Positions 35,930 through 44,028 of a stretch of DNA of 64,000 bases are shown piece after piece. The DNA lies in NCBI RefSeq assembly GCF_025244765.1, contig NZ_CP104209.1, positions 496,001 through 560,000 of the forward strand, in the 5' to 3' direction. A model generated the notes under the pieces. The model was not told where the DNA came from. It saw only the letters and a program-made list of their open reading frames with translations, and searched no databases. The position numbers were made by a program, and so were the translations under genes. Origin of the DNA: Empedobacter stercoris. GTDB lineage: Bacteria > Bacteroidota > Bacteroidia > Flavobacteriales > Weeksellaceae. Each line of letters opens with the position of its first letter. The first letter of the stretch is position 1.

Positions 35930-36466
35930 TTATGGCTTGTGTCCAAGTTTCTTTTGTTTTTCTTCCTCGGCTTGAATTAAGGCATTGAACTTTTTTAAGA
36001 GTGCAACTTCACAACGTAAACGTTCAATCTCTAACAATAGTTCTTCTTCTCTTGTTAACGGTTGTTTCGATTTTTTAGGTCTACCTTTAGATGTGCTCAT
36101 AGTCTTGGGACGGCCTTTTGGTTTGGGTTTTAATCCGTCTATTCCAAAGGTAGCAAAATCTTTTTGCCATTTTATAATAACCGATTCACTTGGAATATTA
36201 AATTTCAAGCGTGCTTCACGCAAACTAAGAAACTGTTTGGTTATAGTCTTAATAACTTTCAACTTAAATTCAACGCTATACGTTTGGTTTTTTTTAGGTT
36301 CTATACCTGAAATTCCTTGATTATGATAATCAGAAACCCATTTCTTTAATAAAGAAGCATGTATATTTTCTTTTTTACTAATTGAACGTATTGTTCGATG
36401 TTTTTCTAAAACTTCTTTCACACAACGTAACTTAAATGCTACACCATATTTTACTTTTCTTGTCAT
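35930..36466 (-). CDS. IS3-family transposase OrfA (DNA-binding subunit)
   Basis: 178 aa with two helix-turn-helix units (FKLRCVKEVLEKHRTIRSISKKENI; VEFKLKVIKTITKQFLSLREARLKF). A basic linker (KPKPKGRPK, SKGRPKKSK) and a C-terminal leucine-zipper-like helix (EEELLLEIERLRCEVALLKKFNALI) follow. It binds the element ends. ATG at 36466 is chosen; the frame extends to a TTG at 36481 inside the terminal hairpin, which is unlikely. Confidence 0.9.
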   Translation of the reverse strand: MTRKVKYGVAFKLRCVKEVLEKHRTIRSISKKENIHASLLKKWVSDYHNQGISGIEPKKNQTYSVEFKLKVIKTITKQFLSLREARLKFNIPSESVIIKWQKDFATFGIDGLKPKPKGRPKTMSTSKGRPKKSKQPLTREEELLLEIERLRCEVALLKKFNALIQAEEEKQKKLGHKP

Positions 36467-36472
36467 AAAAAA

Positions 36473-36505
36473 TGCCCCCAAAAGTGTCTAACTTTTTGGG
36501 GGCAG
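36473..36505. repeat. Stem-loop at the right end of the insertion sequence
   Basis: Perfect 11-bp arms TGCCCCCAAAA / TTTTGGGGGCA with a short spacer, just upstream of orfA and overlapping the terminal repeat. In a transcript coming from outside, it would hide the translation start of orfA. Confidence 0.55.
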
Positions 36506-36510
36506 TGTAC

Positions 36511-36527
36511 TGAGTTGAAGCTTTTAT
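36511..36527 (-). terminator. Right half of the split terminator
   Basis: Starts with the second CTG target copy, then AGTTGAAGCTTTT, which complements 35053-35065 across the insertion. Confidence 0.65.
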
Positions 36528-36528
36528 T

Positions 36529-37314
36529 TTATTTAATCGTATTAATATACGCAATAACTTTTTCGTTAAAAATCTGAGGTTGATCAACATTCACAACATG
36601 TCCACAATCCTCAATGACAATCAATTCAGAGTTTTTGGTGTGTGATTTTATTAAGTTTTCAATTGATGGTAAAAACATATGATCTTCTGATCCCATAATA
36701 TAAAGTGTAGGGATATTAAGCTCTACTTCTCTAAACCATTTTAACAACGGATTGATATCTGCTGTTAGTTTGAACCACTTTAGAAATTCTTTTTGATAGA
36801 GTTTCTTCGCTTCATTAATAAATAAATTGCGCGATTCTTTGTGTGCACTTCTCGGCATAATGGCAAAAGCGAAAATACGGTACAAAACTAAATACGGAAT
36901 CATATGTTTGAACATATTACCAACGGTCATTAAAAAGCGACTTTGATAATTCATCTTCATGATTGCTCCACCCATAATCATCGATTTGAAACGTTCTGAA
37001 TAATCTTCTGCCAACTGTCTAATAACAATTGTACCCAAAGACATTCCAACAAAATGTGTTTGTTTAATTTTTAAATGATCCAATACATCAATCACATCTT
37101 TCGCTACAGATTCGAACGTATAGCGTTTTTCAAAAAGCGATTTAAGGTTATTTTTCGAACGACCATGTCCTCTCAAATCCAAAAGAACAACATTAAAATG
37201 CTTACGAAATTCACGAATTTGTTTAAACCAAATCGTTGAACTTCCTCCTGCTCCATGAACAAAAGTGACCCATTCTGCACTTGTGGGATGAGTATATGTA
37301 GTGTGTGCTAACAA
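36529..37314 (-). CDS. Alpha/beta hydrolase
   Basis: 261 aa. Oxyanion region FVHGAGGSS near 18; nucleophile elbow GMSLG near 90; acid in MGSEDHM; catalytic histidine in CGHVVNVDQP near 240. No signal peptide. The start is TTG at 37314, 15 nt after the predicted transcript start. Its terminator has been interrupted by the insertion sequence. The substrate cannot be predicted. Confidence 0.88.
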   Translation of the reverse strand: MLAHTTYTHPTSAEWVTFVHGAGGSSTIWFKQIREFRKHFNVVLLDLRGHGRSKNNLKSLFEKRYTFESVAKDVIDVLDHLKIKQTHFVGMSLGTIVIRQLAEDYSERFKSMIMGGAIMKMNYQSRFLMTVGNMFKHMIPYLVLYRIFAFAIMPRSAHKESRNLFINEAKKLYQKEFLKWFKLTADINPLLKWFREVELNIPTLYIMGSEDHMFLPSIENLIKSHTKNSELIVIEDCGHVVNVDQPQIFNEKVIAYINTIK

Positions 37315-37335
37315 TTTATACGTAATTTAGAACTG

Positions 37336-37343
37336 CAAAATTA
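37336..37343 (-). promoter_or_regulatory. -7 promoter box of the hydrolase gene
   Basis: TAATTTTG on the minus strand, 21 bp before the TTG start codon. Confidence 0.5.
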
Positions 37344-37392
37344 AACTAAAAACTATGCCAAGCATAATACTTTTGATAACTTTAAGATATTT

Positions 37393-38094
37393 TTAATCTT
37401 CATCATCTTCTGTGTCAATGTCTGTTGATGTTTTCTTTAAATAAAAAACATCGTTCATGACTTCTGCTTTTACATAATTCAGCTTTTTTTGCTCTTTGAT
37501 TCGATCTGTAAACAATGTTCCGATTAAATGATCGTATTCATGTTGAAAAATTACAGCAGTAAAACCTTCTACTGTTTCATCATGAAAATTCCCATCCAAA
37601 TCAAAATATTCTAATCGAAGAACTAAACTTCTATGTACTTTTCCAAAAATATCTGGAATCGACAAACAACCTTCTCTTCCATAACGAACAATATCCGAAT
37701 ACCACGTAATTTTTGGATTGATGATAAACTCAAAAGGTTCACCCTCTTTATCAAAACGTTGTACCCAAACGGCATTTCTATTTATGCCAATTTGTGGTGC
37801 CGCAATCCCAACACCTTTACTTGCCTCGTCTTGCACAGTCGCATACATACGATCCGCCAATAGTTTAATATTTGGATCTTTGGGATCTATGTCAATAGAT
37901 TGGGCTTTCAACACAGTAAGATCATCATCAGAAGTTGTTAATAAAACTCGAAATGTTTCGTACGATTTTTTTTCTTTTACTAAAGTAACTTCAGCTCCAG
38001 TCAAAGGTTTATAGGTTTTATTCTTCATATTTTTAGATTGAGCAAATAATGCAGTTGAACAAATCAATAAACCAAACGTAATTATTTTTATCAT
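37393..38094 (-). CDS. Peptide deformylase with signal peptide
   Basis: 233 aa. The deformylase core is complete: motif 1 GVGIAAPQIG (94-103), motif 2 EGCLSIP (C143 metal ligand), motif 3 QHEYDHL (H185, E186, H189). Normal deformylases act in the cytoplasm on new proteins. This one begins with a convincing signal peptide (IKIITFGLLICSTALFA-Q), so it would work in the periplasm or outside. An internal ATG (codon 23) would give a cytoplasmic form, but the 4-bp overlap with the DoxX gene supports the long start. Acidic tail (DTEDDED). Confidence 0.88.
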   Translation of the reverse strand: MIKIITFGLLICSTALFAQSKNMKNKTYKPLTGAEVTLVKEKKSYETFRVLLTTSDDDLTVLKAQSIDIDPKDPNIKLLADRMYATVQDEASKGVGIAAPQIGINRNAVWVQRFDKEGEPFEFIINPKITWYSDIVRYGREGCLSIPDIFGKVHRSLVLRLEYFDLDGNFHDETVEGFTAVIFQHEYDHLIGTLFTDRIKEQKKLNYVKAEVMNDVFYLKKTSTDIDTEDDED

Positions 38095-38504
38095 TTTTTT
38101 AGAATTAATCGATCCAACGAATATTTTCCTGCACCTGATAAAAATAAAACGAAATAATTAATTAAATAGAATAAACCTAATTCTTTTTTACCAAAATCAT
38201 CGTCAGCATGTACAATAAAAACAGCTACCAACATGGTAATAATTAATGGAATTGATGCTAAACGTGTAAAAAGTCCAACCAAAACTAAAAATGCACATAA
38301 TATTTCTGCAAAAACAGTTAATCCTAACGAAATTTCTGGACCTAATCCTATTGGATCTCCAAATTCAAAATTTCCATTGACTAATTTTTGTAATTTTCCA
38401 AAACCATGCGTAAACATAAATCCACCAGCAGCCAAACGAATGAATAACAAGGATACATCTATAAAAGCAGGTTGACTTCCTAATAATTTAAATTTTGTGC
38501 TCAT
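38091..38504 (-). CDS. DoxX-family membrane protein
   Basis: 137 aa with four expected membrane helices and the DoxX pattern (LLFIRLAAGGFMFTHGFGKLQKL near 20; FAEILCAFLVLVGLFTRLASIPLIITML). Family members are inner-membrane proteins of unclear, often redox-linked role. First gene of a two-gene operon; its stop overlaps the deformylase start by 4 bp. Confidence 0.9.
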   Translation of the reverse strand: MSTKFKLLGSQPAFIDVSLLFIRLAAGGFMFTHGFGKLQKLVNGNFEFGDPIGLGPEISLGLTVFAEILCAFLVLVGLFTRLASIPLIITMLVAVFIVHADDDFGKKELGLFYLINYFVLFLSGAGKYSLDRLILKK

Positions 38505-38517
38505 TTAATATTTTTTT

Positions 38518-38525
38518 CAAATATA
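38518..38525 (-). promoter_or_regulatory. -7 promoter box of the DoxX/deformylase operon
   Basis: TATATTTG on the minus strand, 13 bp before the start codon. Confidence 0.5.
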
Positions 38526-38581
38526 AGTTCTTGTTTTTACGTTGACATTTAAATAGGTCAAGAAATCAAGATTTTTTCTAT

Positions 38582-38589
38582 TAATTTTG
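38582..38589 (+). promoter_or_regulatory. -7 promoter box of the 272-aa secreted protein gene
   Basis: TAATTTTG; predicted leader about 33 nt to the ATG at 38629. Confidence 0.5.
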
Positions 38590-38628
38590 AATCAACTTTA
38601 ATCACTAAGAACTAAATAATACAATATT

Positions 38629-39447
38629 ATGTTAAAAAATATTTCATTAATGGCTTTACTATTTTCGAATTTTGCTTTTGCACAAAAATCTGAATTAGTA
38701 CAAAATGACGTCTTTGGAAATCCTATTTTCATTGAGGAATCAATGCAAAAAGCACGAATTCGAATGATGCATATCGAAGGATACGATCAAGAATATTATA
38801 CAAAATCAACCTACAATACAGCAGGAAATCCAACTAAACGTGATTATTTTGATGAAGAAGGAAATGTATCTTTTTCAGAATCTTTTAATTACAACGACAC
38901 CAACAAATTAGCTTCGAGAGAATTAAAAAATACGGATGAAAGTTTGATTTTTAACTTTGATTACGAATATACGCCCGAAGGTTACATTGTGACAAAAAGT
39001 GAAAATGATGTCAATGTTGTAAAAATAGAATACAAATTAGATCAGAATCAAAACATTACTTACGAACACGAATCGAACTTATTGGAGGATAATGATATTT
39101 TTATCGAAAAAAATCATTTGTATCAAAATGGTTTTTTAGTTAAAACACAGGTAAAATATAACCAAGGATCTTATACATTAGATTATAAAAACGATGCTAA
39201 AGGCAATCCGATTGAAGAAATTTATTTAGATAAAGATAACAAAGCTGTCAATAAATATCTCCGAAAATTTGACGACAACAATAACATGACAGAAGAAGTA
39301 ACGTTAGATGAAACTGGAAAAGTTAAGCAGATTTCGACAATCAAATACCAATATGATAATCACAAAAATTGGACAAAAAGAACACAATACGTGAAAAATT
39401 TTGATCAACCAATTTCAAACACAACAAGAACAATTCGTTACGAATAA
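38629..39447 (+). CDS. Secreted protein with YD-like repeats
   Basis: 272 aa, signal peptide (SLMALLFSNFAFA-Q). The rest is a chain of beta-hairpin repeats such as YNTAGNPTKRDYFDEEGN, YEYTPEGYIVTKS and YKNDAKGNPIEEIYLDKDNK, similar to YD/RHS-like repeat proteins of Bacteroidetes. Probably periplasmic or surface; function unknown. Single gene with its own promoter and a weak terminator. Confidence 0.8.
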   Translation: MLKNISLMALLFSNFAFAQKSELVQNDVFGNPIFIEESMQKARIRMMHIEGYDQEYYTKSTYNTAGNPTKRDYFDEEGNVSFSESFNYNDTNKLASRELKNTDESLIFNFDYEYTPEGYIVTKSENDVNVVKIEYKLDQNQNITYEHESNLLEDNDIFIEKNHLYQNGFLVKTQVKYNQGSYTLDYKNDAKGNPIEEIYLDKDNKAVNKYLRKFDDNNNMTEEVTLDETGKVKQISTIKYQYDNHKNWTKRTQYVKNFDQPISNTTRTIRYE

Positions 39448-39448
39448 C

Positions 39449-39478
39449 ACAAAGAGTCAATAAATTTGGCTCTTTTTT
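39449..39478 (+). terminator. Terminator of the YD-repeat protein gene
   Basis: Stem AAAGAGTC / GGCTCTTT (one G-U pair) and a T6 run. Confidence 0.6.
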
Positions 39479-39540
39479 ATTTGATTATTTAACTAAATGT
39501 TATTAACTTTATTCTAATCAACCATTTATCTCGTTTTATT

Positions 39541-39969
39541 ATGATAAAAAATGTGCAAGAATTTAATCGACTATTTCAATTGTATCAAAAAGATAATCGT
39601 TTCAACTTGTACATAAATGATTATCCTAAAAATGAATTTGCAATACAATTTTATACTGACGAAATCGAAGATTTGAATTTAGAATATGTCGATTCTACAA
39701 CTAATTCAGTGCGGAAAATTCAAGATTATCGTGCTAAATTAAATGACTATTTTCGTCCTGAAGAATTGATAACGCTTGAAGTTATATCTATTTCAGGCTA
39801 TTTTAGACGATACGATTTTTATTTCTATACCAACGAAAAAACGTTTATTTTCAACTTTATTCATCGAGATTTTTTGTCTCAATTAATTGATATTCTTTTA
39901 TCCGAATTGGATTGCAATTTTATTAGCCGTTTAAAAACTGAACTATTAATAAATTTGGAATACGAATAA
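39541..39969 (+). CDS. Hypothetical protein, 142 aa
   Basis: Not recognised. Soluble, rich in Phe, Tyr, Asn and Asp, with no signal peptide. It lies alone between two terminators. A degenerate -7 box (TAACTTTA) precedes it. Confidence 0.6.
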   Translation: MIKNVQEFNRLFQLYQKDNRFNLYINDYPKNEFAIQFYTDEIEDLNLEYVDSTTNSVRKIQDYRAKLNDYFRPEELITLEVISISGYFRRYDFYFYTNEKTFIFNFIHRDFLSQLIDILLSELDCNFISRLKTELLINLEYE

Positions 39970-39976
39970 TTTGTAA

Positions 39977-40012
39977 TGTTAATTTAAACGACATCTTATG
40001 TCTGTTTAAATT
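39977..40012 (+). terminator. Terminator of the 142-aa gene
   Basis: Arms AATTTAAAC…GACAT / ATGTC…GTTTAAATT with a 3-nt loop and a T-rich tail. Confidence 0.65.
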
Positions 40013-40038
40013 ATTTTTTTTGCAAAAAGCTGAATAAA

Positions 40039-41304
40039 ATGAATTTTGATCGGATTAATGAAAAGTTGAGTATTTTAGCTGATGCAGCAAAATATGATGT
40101 TTCATGCTCATCGAGTGGAAGTAAACGGAAAAACACAAGCAATGGATTAGGAAATGCTTCTCAATCTGGCATTTGTCATTCTTTTACAGAAGATGGTCGC
40201 TGTGTATCATTATTAAAAATTCTGTTGACCAATCACTGTATTTACGATTGTGCATTTTGTGTATCACGAAAAAGTAACGATGTAAAACGAGCTGCTTTTA
40301 CTGTACAAGAAGTGGTAGATTTAACTATTAACTTTTATAGACGAAATTACATAGAAGGATTATTCTTAAGTTCTGGAATCTTCAAAAATGCTGATTTCAC
40401 AATGGAACGTTTGCTTTTGATAGCAAAAAAATTACGTTTAGAAGAAAATTTTAATGGCTACATTCATCTTAAAACTATTCCTGGCGCAAGTGACGAGTTA
40501 TTAAAAGAAGCAGGATTGTATGCTGATAGAATGTCAATTAATTTGGAGATGCCAACTGAAAAAGGTCTTCAATTAGTTGCACCTGAAAAATCGCACGAAG
40601 ATGTAAAAAAACCTTTGGCCTTTATTCAACAACAAATGACTGAATATAATGCAGAACGAAAATTAATAAAGTCAACCCCAACATTTGTGCCCGCTGGACA
40701 ATCTACACAAATGGTGATTGGTGCGACACCCGAAAATGATATGGAAATTATGTATACGGCTAATCAATATTACAATAATTTCAAACTTAAACGTGTCTAT
40801 TATTCAGGATTCATTCCAATCAATCACAATGATAAGATGCTACCTTCTATTGGTACTCAACCACCATTACTTAGAGAAAATCGACTTTATCAAACAGATT
40901 GGTTGATGCGTTTTTATCAGTTTGATGTCAAAGAAATTTTAAATCAACAAAATCCACATCTCGATACGGATATTGATCCAAAATTAAGTTATGCCTTAAG
41001 AAATTTACATCTTTATCCGATTGATATTAATACCGCAGATTATCATTTAATTCTACGAATTCCAGGAATTGGTGTTCAATCAGCAAAGAAAATAATTACT
41101 GCTCGAAGATTTGGAAAAATTTATGCTTATCAATTAAAAAAATTAGGAATTGCTTATAACCGGGCTAAATTTTTTATGACATGCGCTGATGATCAATACC
41201 AACAAAAGGATTTACTTGGATCTCAGATTAAACATCGAATATTGAGTACGAGTAAAAGTAAATACCTTAAAAATCAACCTAATCAATTAAATCTTTTCGA
41301 CTAA
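40039..41304 (+). CDS. Putative DNA modification/repair radical SAM protein
   Basis: 421 aa. The 4Fe-4S/SAM motif is CIYDCAFC (C67, C71, C74), within KILLTNHCIYDCAFC. The C-terminus carries a helix-hairpin-helix DNA-binding unit (LRIPGIGVQSAKKI). This layout and the downstream DUF4130 partner match the family described as a putative DNA modification/repair radical SAM protein linked to uracil-DNA glycosylase genes. The reaction is unknown. Its stop overlaps the next ATG (TAATG). Confidence 0.9.
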   Translation: MNFDRINEKLSILADAAKYDVSCSSSGSKRKNTSNGLGNASQSGICHSFTEDGRCVSLLKILLTNHCIYDCAFCVSRKSNDVKRAAFTVQEVVDLTINFYRRNYIEGLFLSSGIFKNADFTMERLLLIAKKLRLEENFNGYIHLKTIPGASDELLKEAGLYADRMSINLEMPTEKGLQLVAPEKSHEDVKKPLAFIQQQMTEYNAERKLIKSTPTFVPAGQSTQMVIGATPENDMEIMYTANQYYNNFKLKRVYYSGFIPINHNDKMLPSIGTQPPLLRENRLYQTDWLMRFYQFDVKEILNQQNPHLDTDIDPKLSYALRNLHLYPIDINTADYHLILRIPGIGVQSAKKIITARRFGKIYAYQLKKLGIAYNRAKFFMTCADDQYQQKDLLGSQIKHRILSTSKSKYLKNQPNQLNLFD

Positions 41305-42065
41305 TGGAACGCTATGTTTTTGATAATAGTTTCGAAGGATTTTTGACATTAATTTTTGATTATTATGTTCGAAAACCTCAGCAAATAAAAATTGTTTCGC
41401 AAAGGGATTTTTTACCATCGATGTTCGACGATGAATATATAGTAATTACAGATGAACAAAAAGCGGAAAGGGTTCATAAAAGCTTAAAAAATAAATTAAA
41501 TTCAACAAGTTACAAAGCTTTACAAGCCGTTTTTTTGTCAGAAGAAAAAGAAGCGTTTGAAAAACTCTTTCATTATTGTTGTTTAATAATTAATGAATCA
41601 GCTGCAATACAATTAAATTACGGAAATGAGTTTGTGCTTTATGTAATGAAAATGTATCGTTCAGTTCATCGCGAAAAGCATCATCATGAAGCGTTTATCC
41701 GTTTTGAAAAGATTAATCAAGATTTGTTTTTTGCTAAAACAGAACCCAAATACAATATTTTACCTTTGATTATCCATCATTTTAGAAAAAGGTATGCGGA
41801 TCAAAATTGGATTATTTACGATAGGATTCGAAAATATGGAATTTACTATGATAAAAATTCAAAACAAGTTCATCAAATACAATTAAATTTCACTCCAAAA
41901 TCTACAACATTACCTACCGAATACATTGATGTGGATGAAAATTTGTACCAAGAATTATGGAAATCCTATTTTCATTCGACAACGATTGAGGCGAGAAAAA
42001 ACTCGAAATTACAGATGCAATTGATGCCAAAGCGATTTTGGAAAAATTTAACTGAGTATAATTAA
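41304..42065 (+). CDS. Putative DNA-metabolism protein with DUF4130
   Basis: 253 aa. The sequence YVFDNSFEGFLTLIFDYYVRKPQQI at the start and the later AVHREKHHHEAFIRF-type segment (MYRSVHREKHHHEAFIRF) followed by WIIYDRIRKYGIYYD fit the DUF4130 / TIGR03915 family. It is the usual partner of the radical SAM protein encoded immediately upstream, with which it shares one base of the stop/start. Function unknown; linked to DNA repair by gene neighbourhood in other genomes. Confidence 0.88.
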   Translation: MERYVFDNSFEGFLTLIFDYYVRKPQQIKIVSQRDFLPSMFDDEYIVITDEQKAERVHKSLKNKLNSTSYKALQAVFLSEEKEAFEKLFHYCCLIINESAAIQLNYGNEFVLYVMKMYRSVHREKHHHEAFIRFEKINQDLFFAKTEPKYNILPLIIHHFRKRYADQNWIIYDRIRKYGIYYDKNSKQVHQIQLNFTPKSTTLPTEYIDVDENLYQELWKSYFHSTTIEARKNSKLQMQLMPKRFWKNLTEYN

Positions 42066-42090
42066 AAAAGGCTACAAATTGTAGCCTTTT
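42066..42090 (+). terminator. Terminator between convergent genes
   Basis: Stem AAAAGGCTACA / TGTAGCCTTTT, usable in both directions. Confidence 0.75.
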
Positions 42091-42096
42091 AACTAT

Positions 42097-43035
42097 TTAT
42101 TTTTTTGGTAAGAATACCTCTGCCATCATACATCGAGCGCTTCCTCCTCCTATTTTTTCAATCAAATCAATCTTAACAGGTAAAATTGGATTATAGTTTT
42201 CAATCTTAGAAATTTGATCTTCTGTTAATGAATTATAAGCTGTCTGCGACATTACCAAATATGATTGTCCTAAACCACCAACTTGCAACATATTTCCAGC
42301 AAATTGATGCATTTGCGTTTCTGTAATTGGAATAATCTCTTTTCCAGATTCTAAAATATACTCGCAAACCGCTTTCTTTTCTTTCTTATCATCGATAGAA
42401 TCCAAACAAATAATCGCATATTTATCTGCTATACACATCATTACATTAGTGTGATAAATAGGTTTACGCTCATCGTTTACTGTTTGATTGGCTTGAAAAA
42501 TAACTGGTGTATATTCTAATTCCTCACAAAATTCAATTAACAAATCCTCATCTGTACGTTGAGAAACACAAGCATAAGCCAATTCATTTTCGCGATCAAG
42601 AATAATACTTCCTGTTCCTTCTAAGAAAATCTCATCCTCTTCAGCGGATGTAAAATCAATCACATCTTCGATGTGAAATCCTTTCTCTTCTAATAAGCTC
42701 AATACATCTTCTTCGCGACGTTCTTCTCTTCTATTTTTTGCAAACATTGGATATAAGACAACATTTCCGTTATCGTGAAAAGAAATCCAATTGTTTGGAA
42801 AAATCGAATCTGGCGTATGTGGTGAAGCGGTATCTTTTATCGTAATGACATTAACACCTTTTGAGCGTAAAGCCGAAACCATTCCTTGAAATTCTGACAA
42901 AGCTTCTTTCTGAATATCTTCGTGCGATTCTGTTGTTTCGGTTTGAAAATAATTGTTAACAGCTGTTTCTGGATTGTAGTAAAAAGCTGTCGGTTCAACC
43001 ATTAAAATAGTTGATGTATATTGTTTTTGTTTCAT
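42097..43035 (-). CDS. CtlX-like guanidino-modifying hydrolase
   Basis: 312 aa of the amidinotransferase/arginine deiminase superfamily. The start TSTILMVEPTAFYYNPET and the segments IFPNNWISFHDNG, FLEGTGSIILDRE and GGGSARCMMAEVF (nucleophile C near 303) match the group called citrulline utilisation hydrolase CtlX. The catalytic His lies in YHTNVMMCIA. It probably acts on arginine or citrulline derivatives. It follows a second superfamily member by 1 bp on the same strand. Confidence 0.85.
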   Translation of the reverse strand: MKQKQYTSTILMVEPTAFYYNPETAVNNYFQTETTESHEDIQKEALSEFQGMVSALRSKGVNVITIKDTASPHTPDSIFPNNWISFHDNGNVVLYPMFAKNRREERREEDVLSLLEEKGFHIEDVIDFTSAEEDEIFLEGTGSIILDRENELAYACVSQRTDEDLLIEFCEELEYTPVIFQANQTVNDERKPIYHTNVMMCIADKYAIICLDSIDDKKEKKAVCEYILESGKEIIPITETQMHQFAGNMLQVGGLGQSYLVMSQTAYNSLTEDQISKIENYNPILPVKIDLIEKIGGGSARCMMAEVFLPKK

Positions 43036-43036
43036 G

Positions 43037-43951
43037 TTATTTTCGGATTAAAGGCATAGTCGAACATCTTAATAAACCTCCCATTTTAGAGACTTCTCGG
43101 TAATTAATCCGTTCAACTTTTATATTCCATACATTTTCTAAATGATCATTTAAACGCGTAAAATTTTTCTCAGAAACGACTACTTCAGGAGAAATAGAAA
43201 AAATATTTGGATTCATCCAATACATTTCTTCTTTCGTTACTTCGAAAAGATTTTCTTTTCCAAAAATATCAACTATTTGCTGATATTCATGTTCAAATAA
43301 GAATCCGTCTTTGTAAATAATTGCTTTGTCTTTTCCAACAGGATTAAACGTGCAATCTAAATGCAAAATACCTTCGTACGGATCTTGGTCATTCTTTTTC
43401 AATTCGAAATCTAAGACTTTCTTATTTGGAAATTTAGCTTTGATATACTCTACAAATTGAACATTTGTACGTCCAGTTTTGAATTGTTTAAAATCAGCTT
43501 GTTTGTAAGTTCCGACAAAAATATAATCGTTATACAAAATAACATCTCCACCTTCTACATATACTTCTTCAGGTAAAGAATTGATTTTATTTCCTTTAAA
43601 CAAACGTTTAATATCGCGATAAGCTTGCAATTCTTCAAAACGGTCTGGAATAATATTCGCTATAAAAAATTCATCTTCAATCACAAATCCGACATCACGA
43701 GAAAAAACTTGATTACAATTTTCTATTAAAGTTGGACGTAAAACTTCTACTTCATATTTTTTTAAAACTTGTTCAAATTCTGACATCTCCTCAATCAATT
43801 TTTCTTCTTTGGGATAATCATTATTTTTTACAGTTTCATAAGATTTTGCATCGAAAGTTTGATCAAGTGTTGGATTAACTCCATTAGATTCAGCTCGACC
43901 CAAAACTACAGTTTGTAGCTGTGCCGTTTCATTCTGTACATTTAATCGCAT
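43037..43951 (-). CDS. Dimethylarginine dimethylaminohydrolase/amidinotransferase family protein
   Basis: 304 aa, same superfamily as its neighbour but from a different branch. Motifs: VFSRDVGFVIEDEFF, EGGDVILYND, LHLDCTFNPVG (His/Asp pair) and C-terminal GGLLRCSTMPL with the nucleophile cysteine. Likely reaction is removal of the guanidino or ureido group from an arginine derivative; the substrate is not certain. First gene of a two-gene operon with the CtlX-like gene. Confidence 0.82.
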   Translation of the reverse strand: MRLNVQNETAQLQTVVLGRAESNGVNPTLDQTFDAKSYETVKNNDYPKEEKLIEEMSEFEQVLKKYEVEVLRPTLIENCNQVFSRDVGFVIEDEFFIANIIPDRFEELQAYRDIKRLFKGNKINSLPEEVYVEGGDVILYNDYIFVGTYKQADFKQFKTGRTNVQFVEYIKAKFPNKKVLDFELKKNDQDPYEGILHLDCTFNPVGKDKAIIYKDGFLFEHEYQQIVDIFGKENLFEVTKEEMYWMNPNIFSISPEVVVSEKNFTRLNDHLENVWNIKVERINYREVSKMGGLLRCSTMPLIRK

Positions 43952-43977
43952 ATTTTTTGTGGTTTTTTATTTTTTTT

Positions 43978-44008
43978 CAAAAAAAATCCCGCAATTAGCG
44001 AGATTTAA
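43978..44008 (-). terminator. Terminator of the amidohydrolase gene
   Basis: Stem AAATC(C)CGC / GCG(A)GATTT with one mismatch and a T8 run on the minus strand. It separates this gene from the downstream guanidino-enzyme operon. Confidence 0.65.
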
Positions 44009-44028
44009 TTTCTGTATAAATATACATT

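Larger units (their letters stand above)
35066..36510. mobile_element. Complete IS3-family insertion sequence, 1445 bp
   Basis: The ends are imperfect inverted repeats: inward from the left TAGACTGCACCCAAAA and from the right TACACTGCCCCCAAAA, both continuing into GTT…ACA. A 3-bp target duplication CTG flanks the element (35063-35065 and 36511-36513). It carries orfA and orfB in the arrangement of IS3-family elements, with orfB in the -1 frame. Both reading frames are intact, so it may be active. Confidence 0.9.

Noticed and set aside
35066-36510. Insertion sequence considered to interrupt a gene
   Set aside because: The flanks rebuild a terminator hairpin, not a reading frame.
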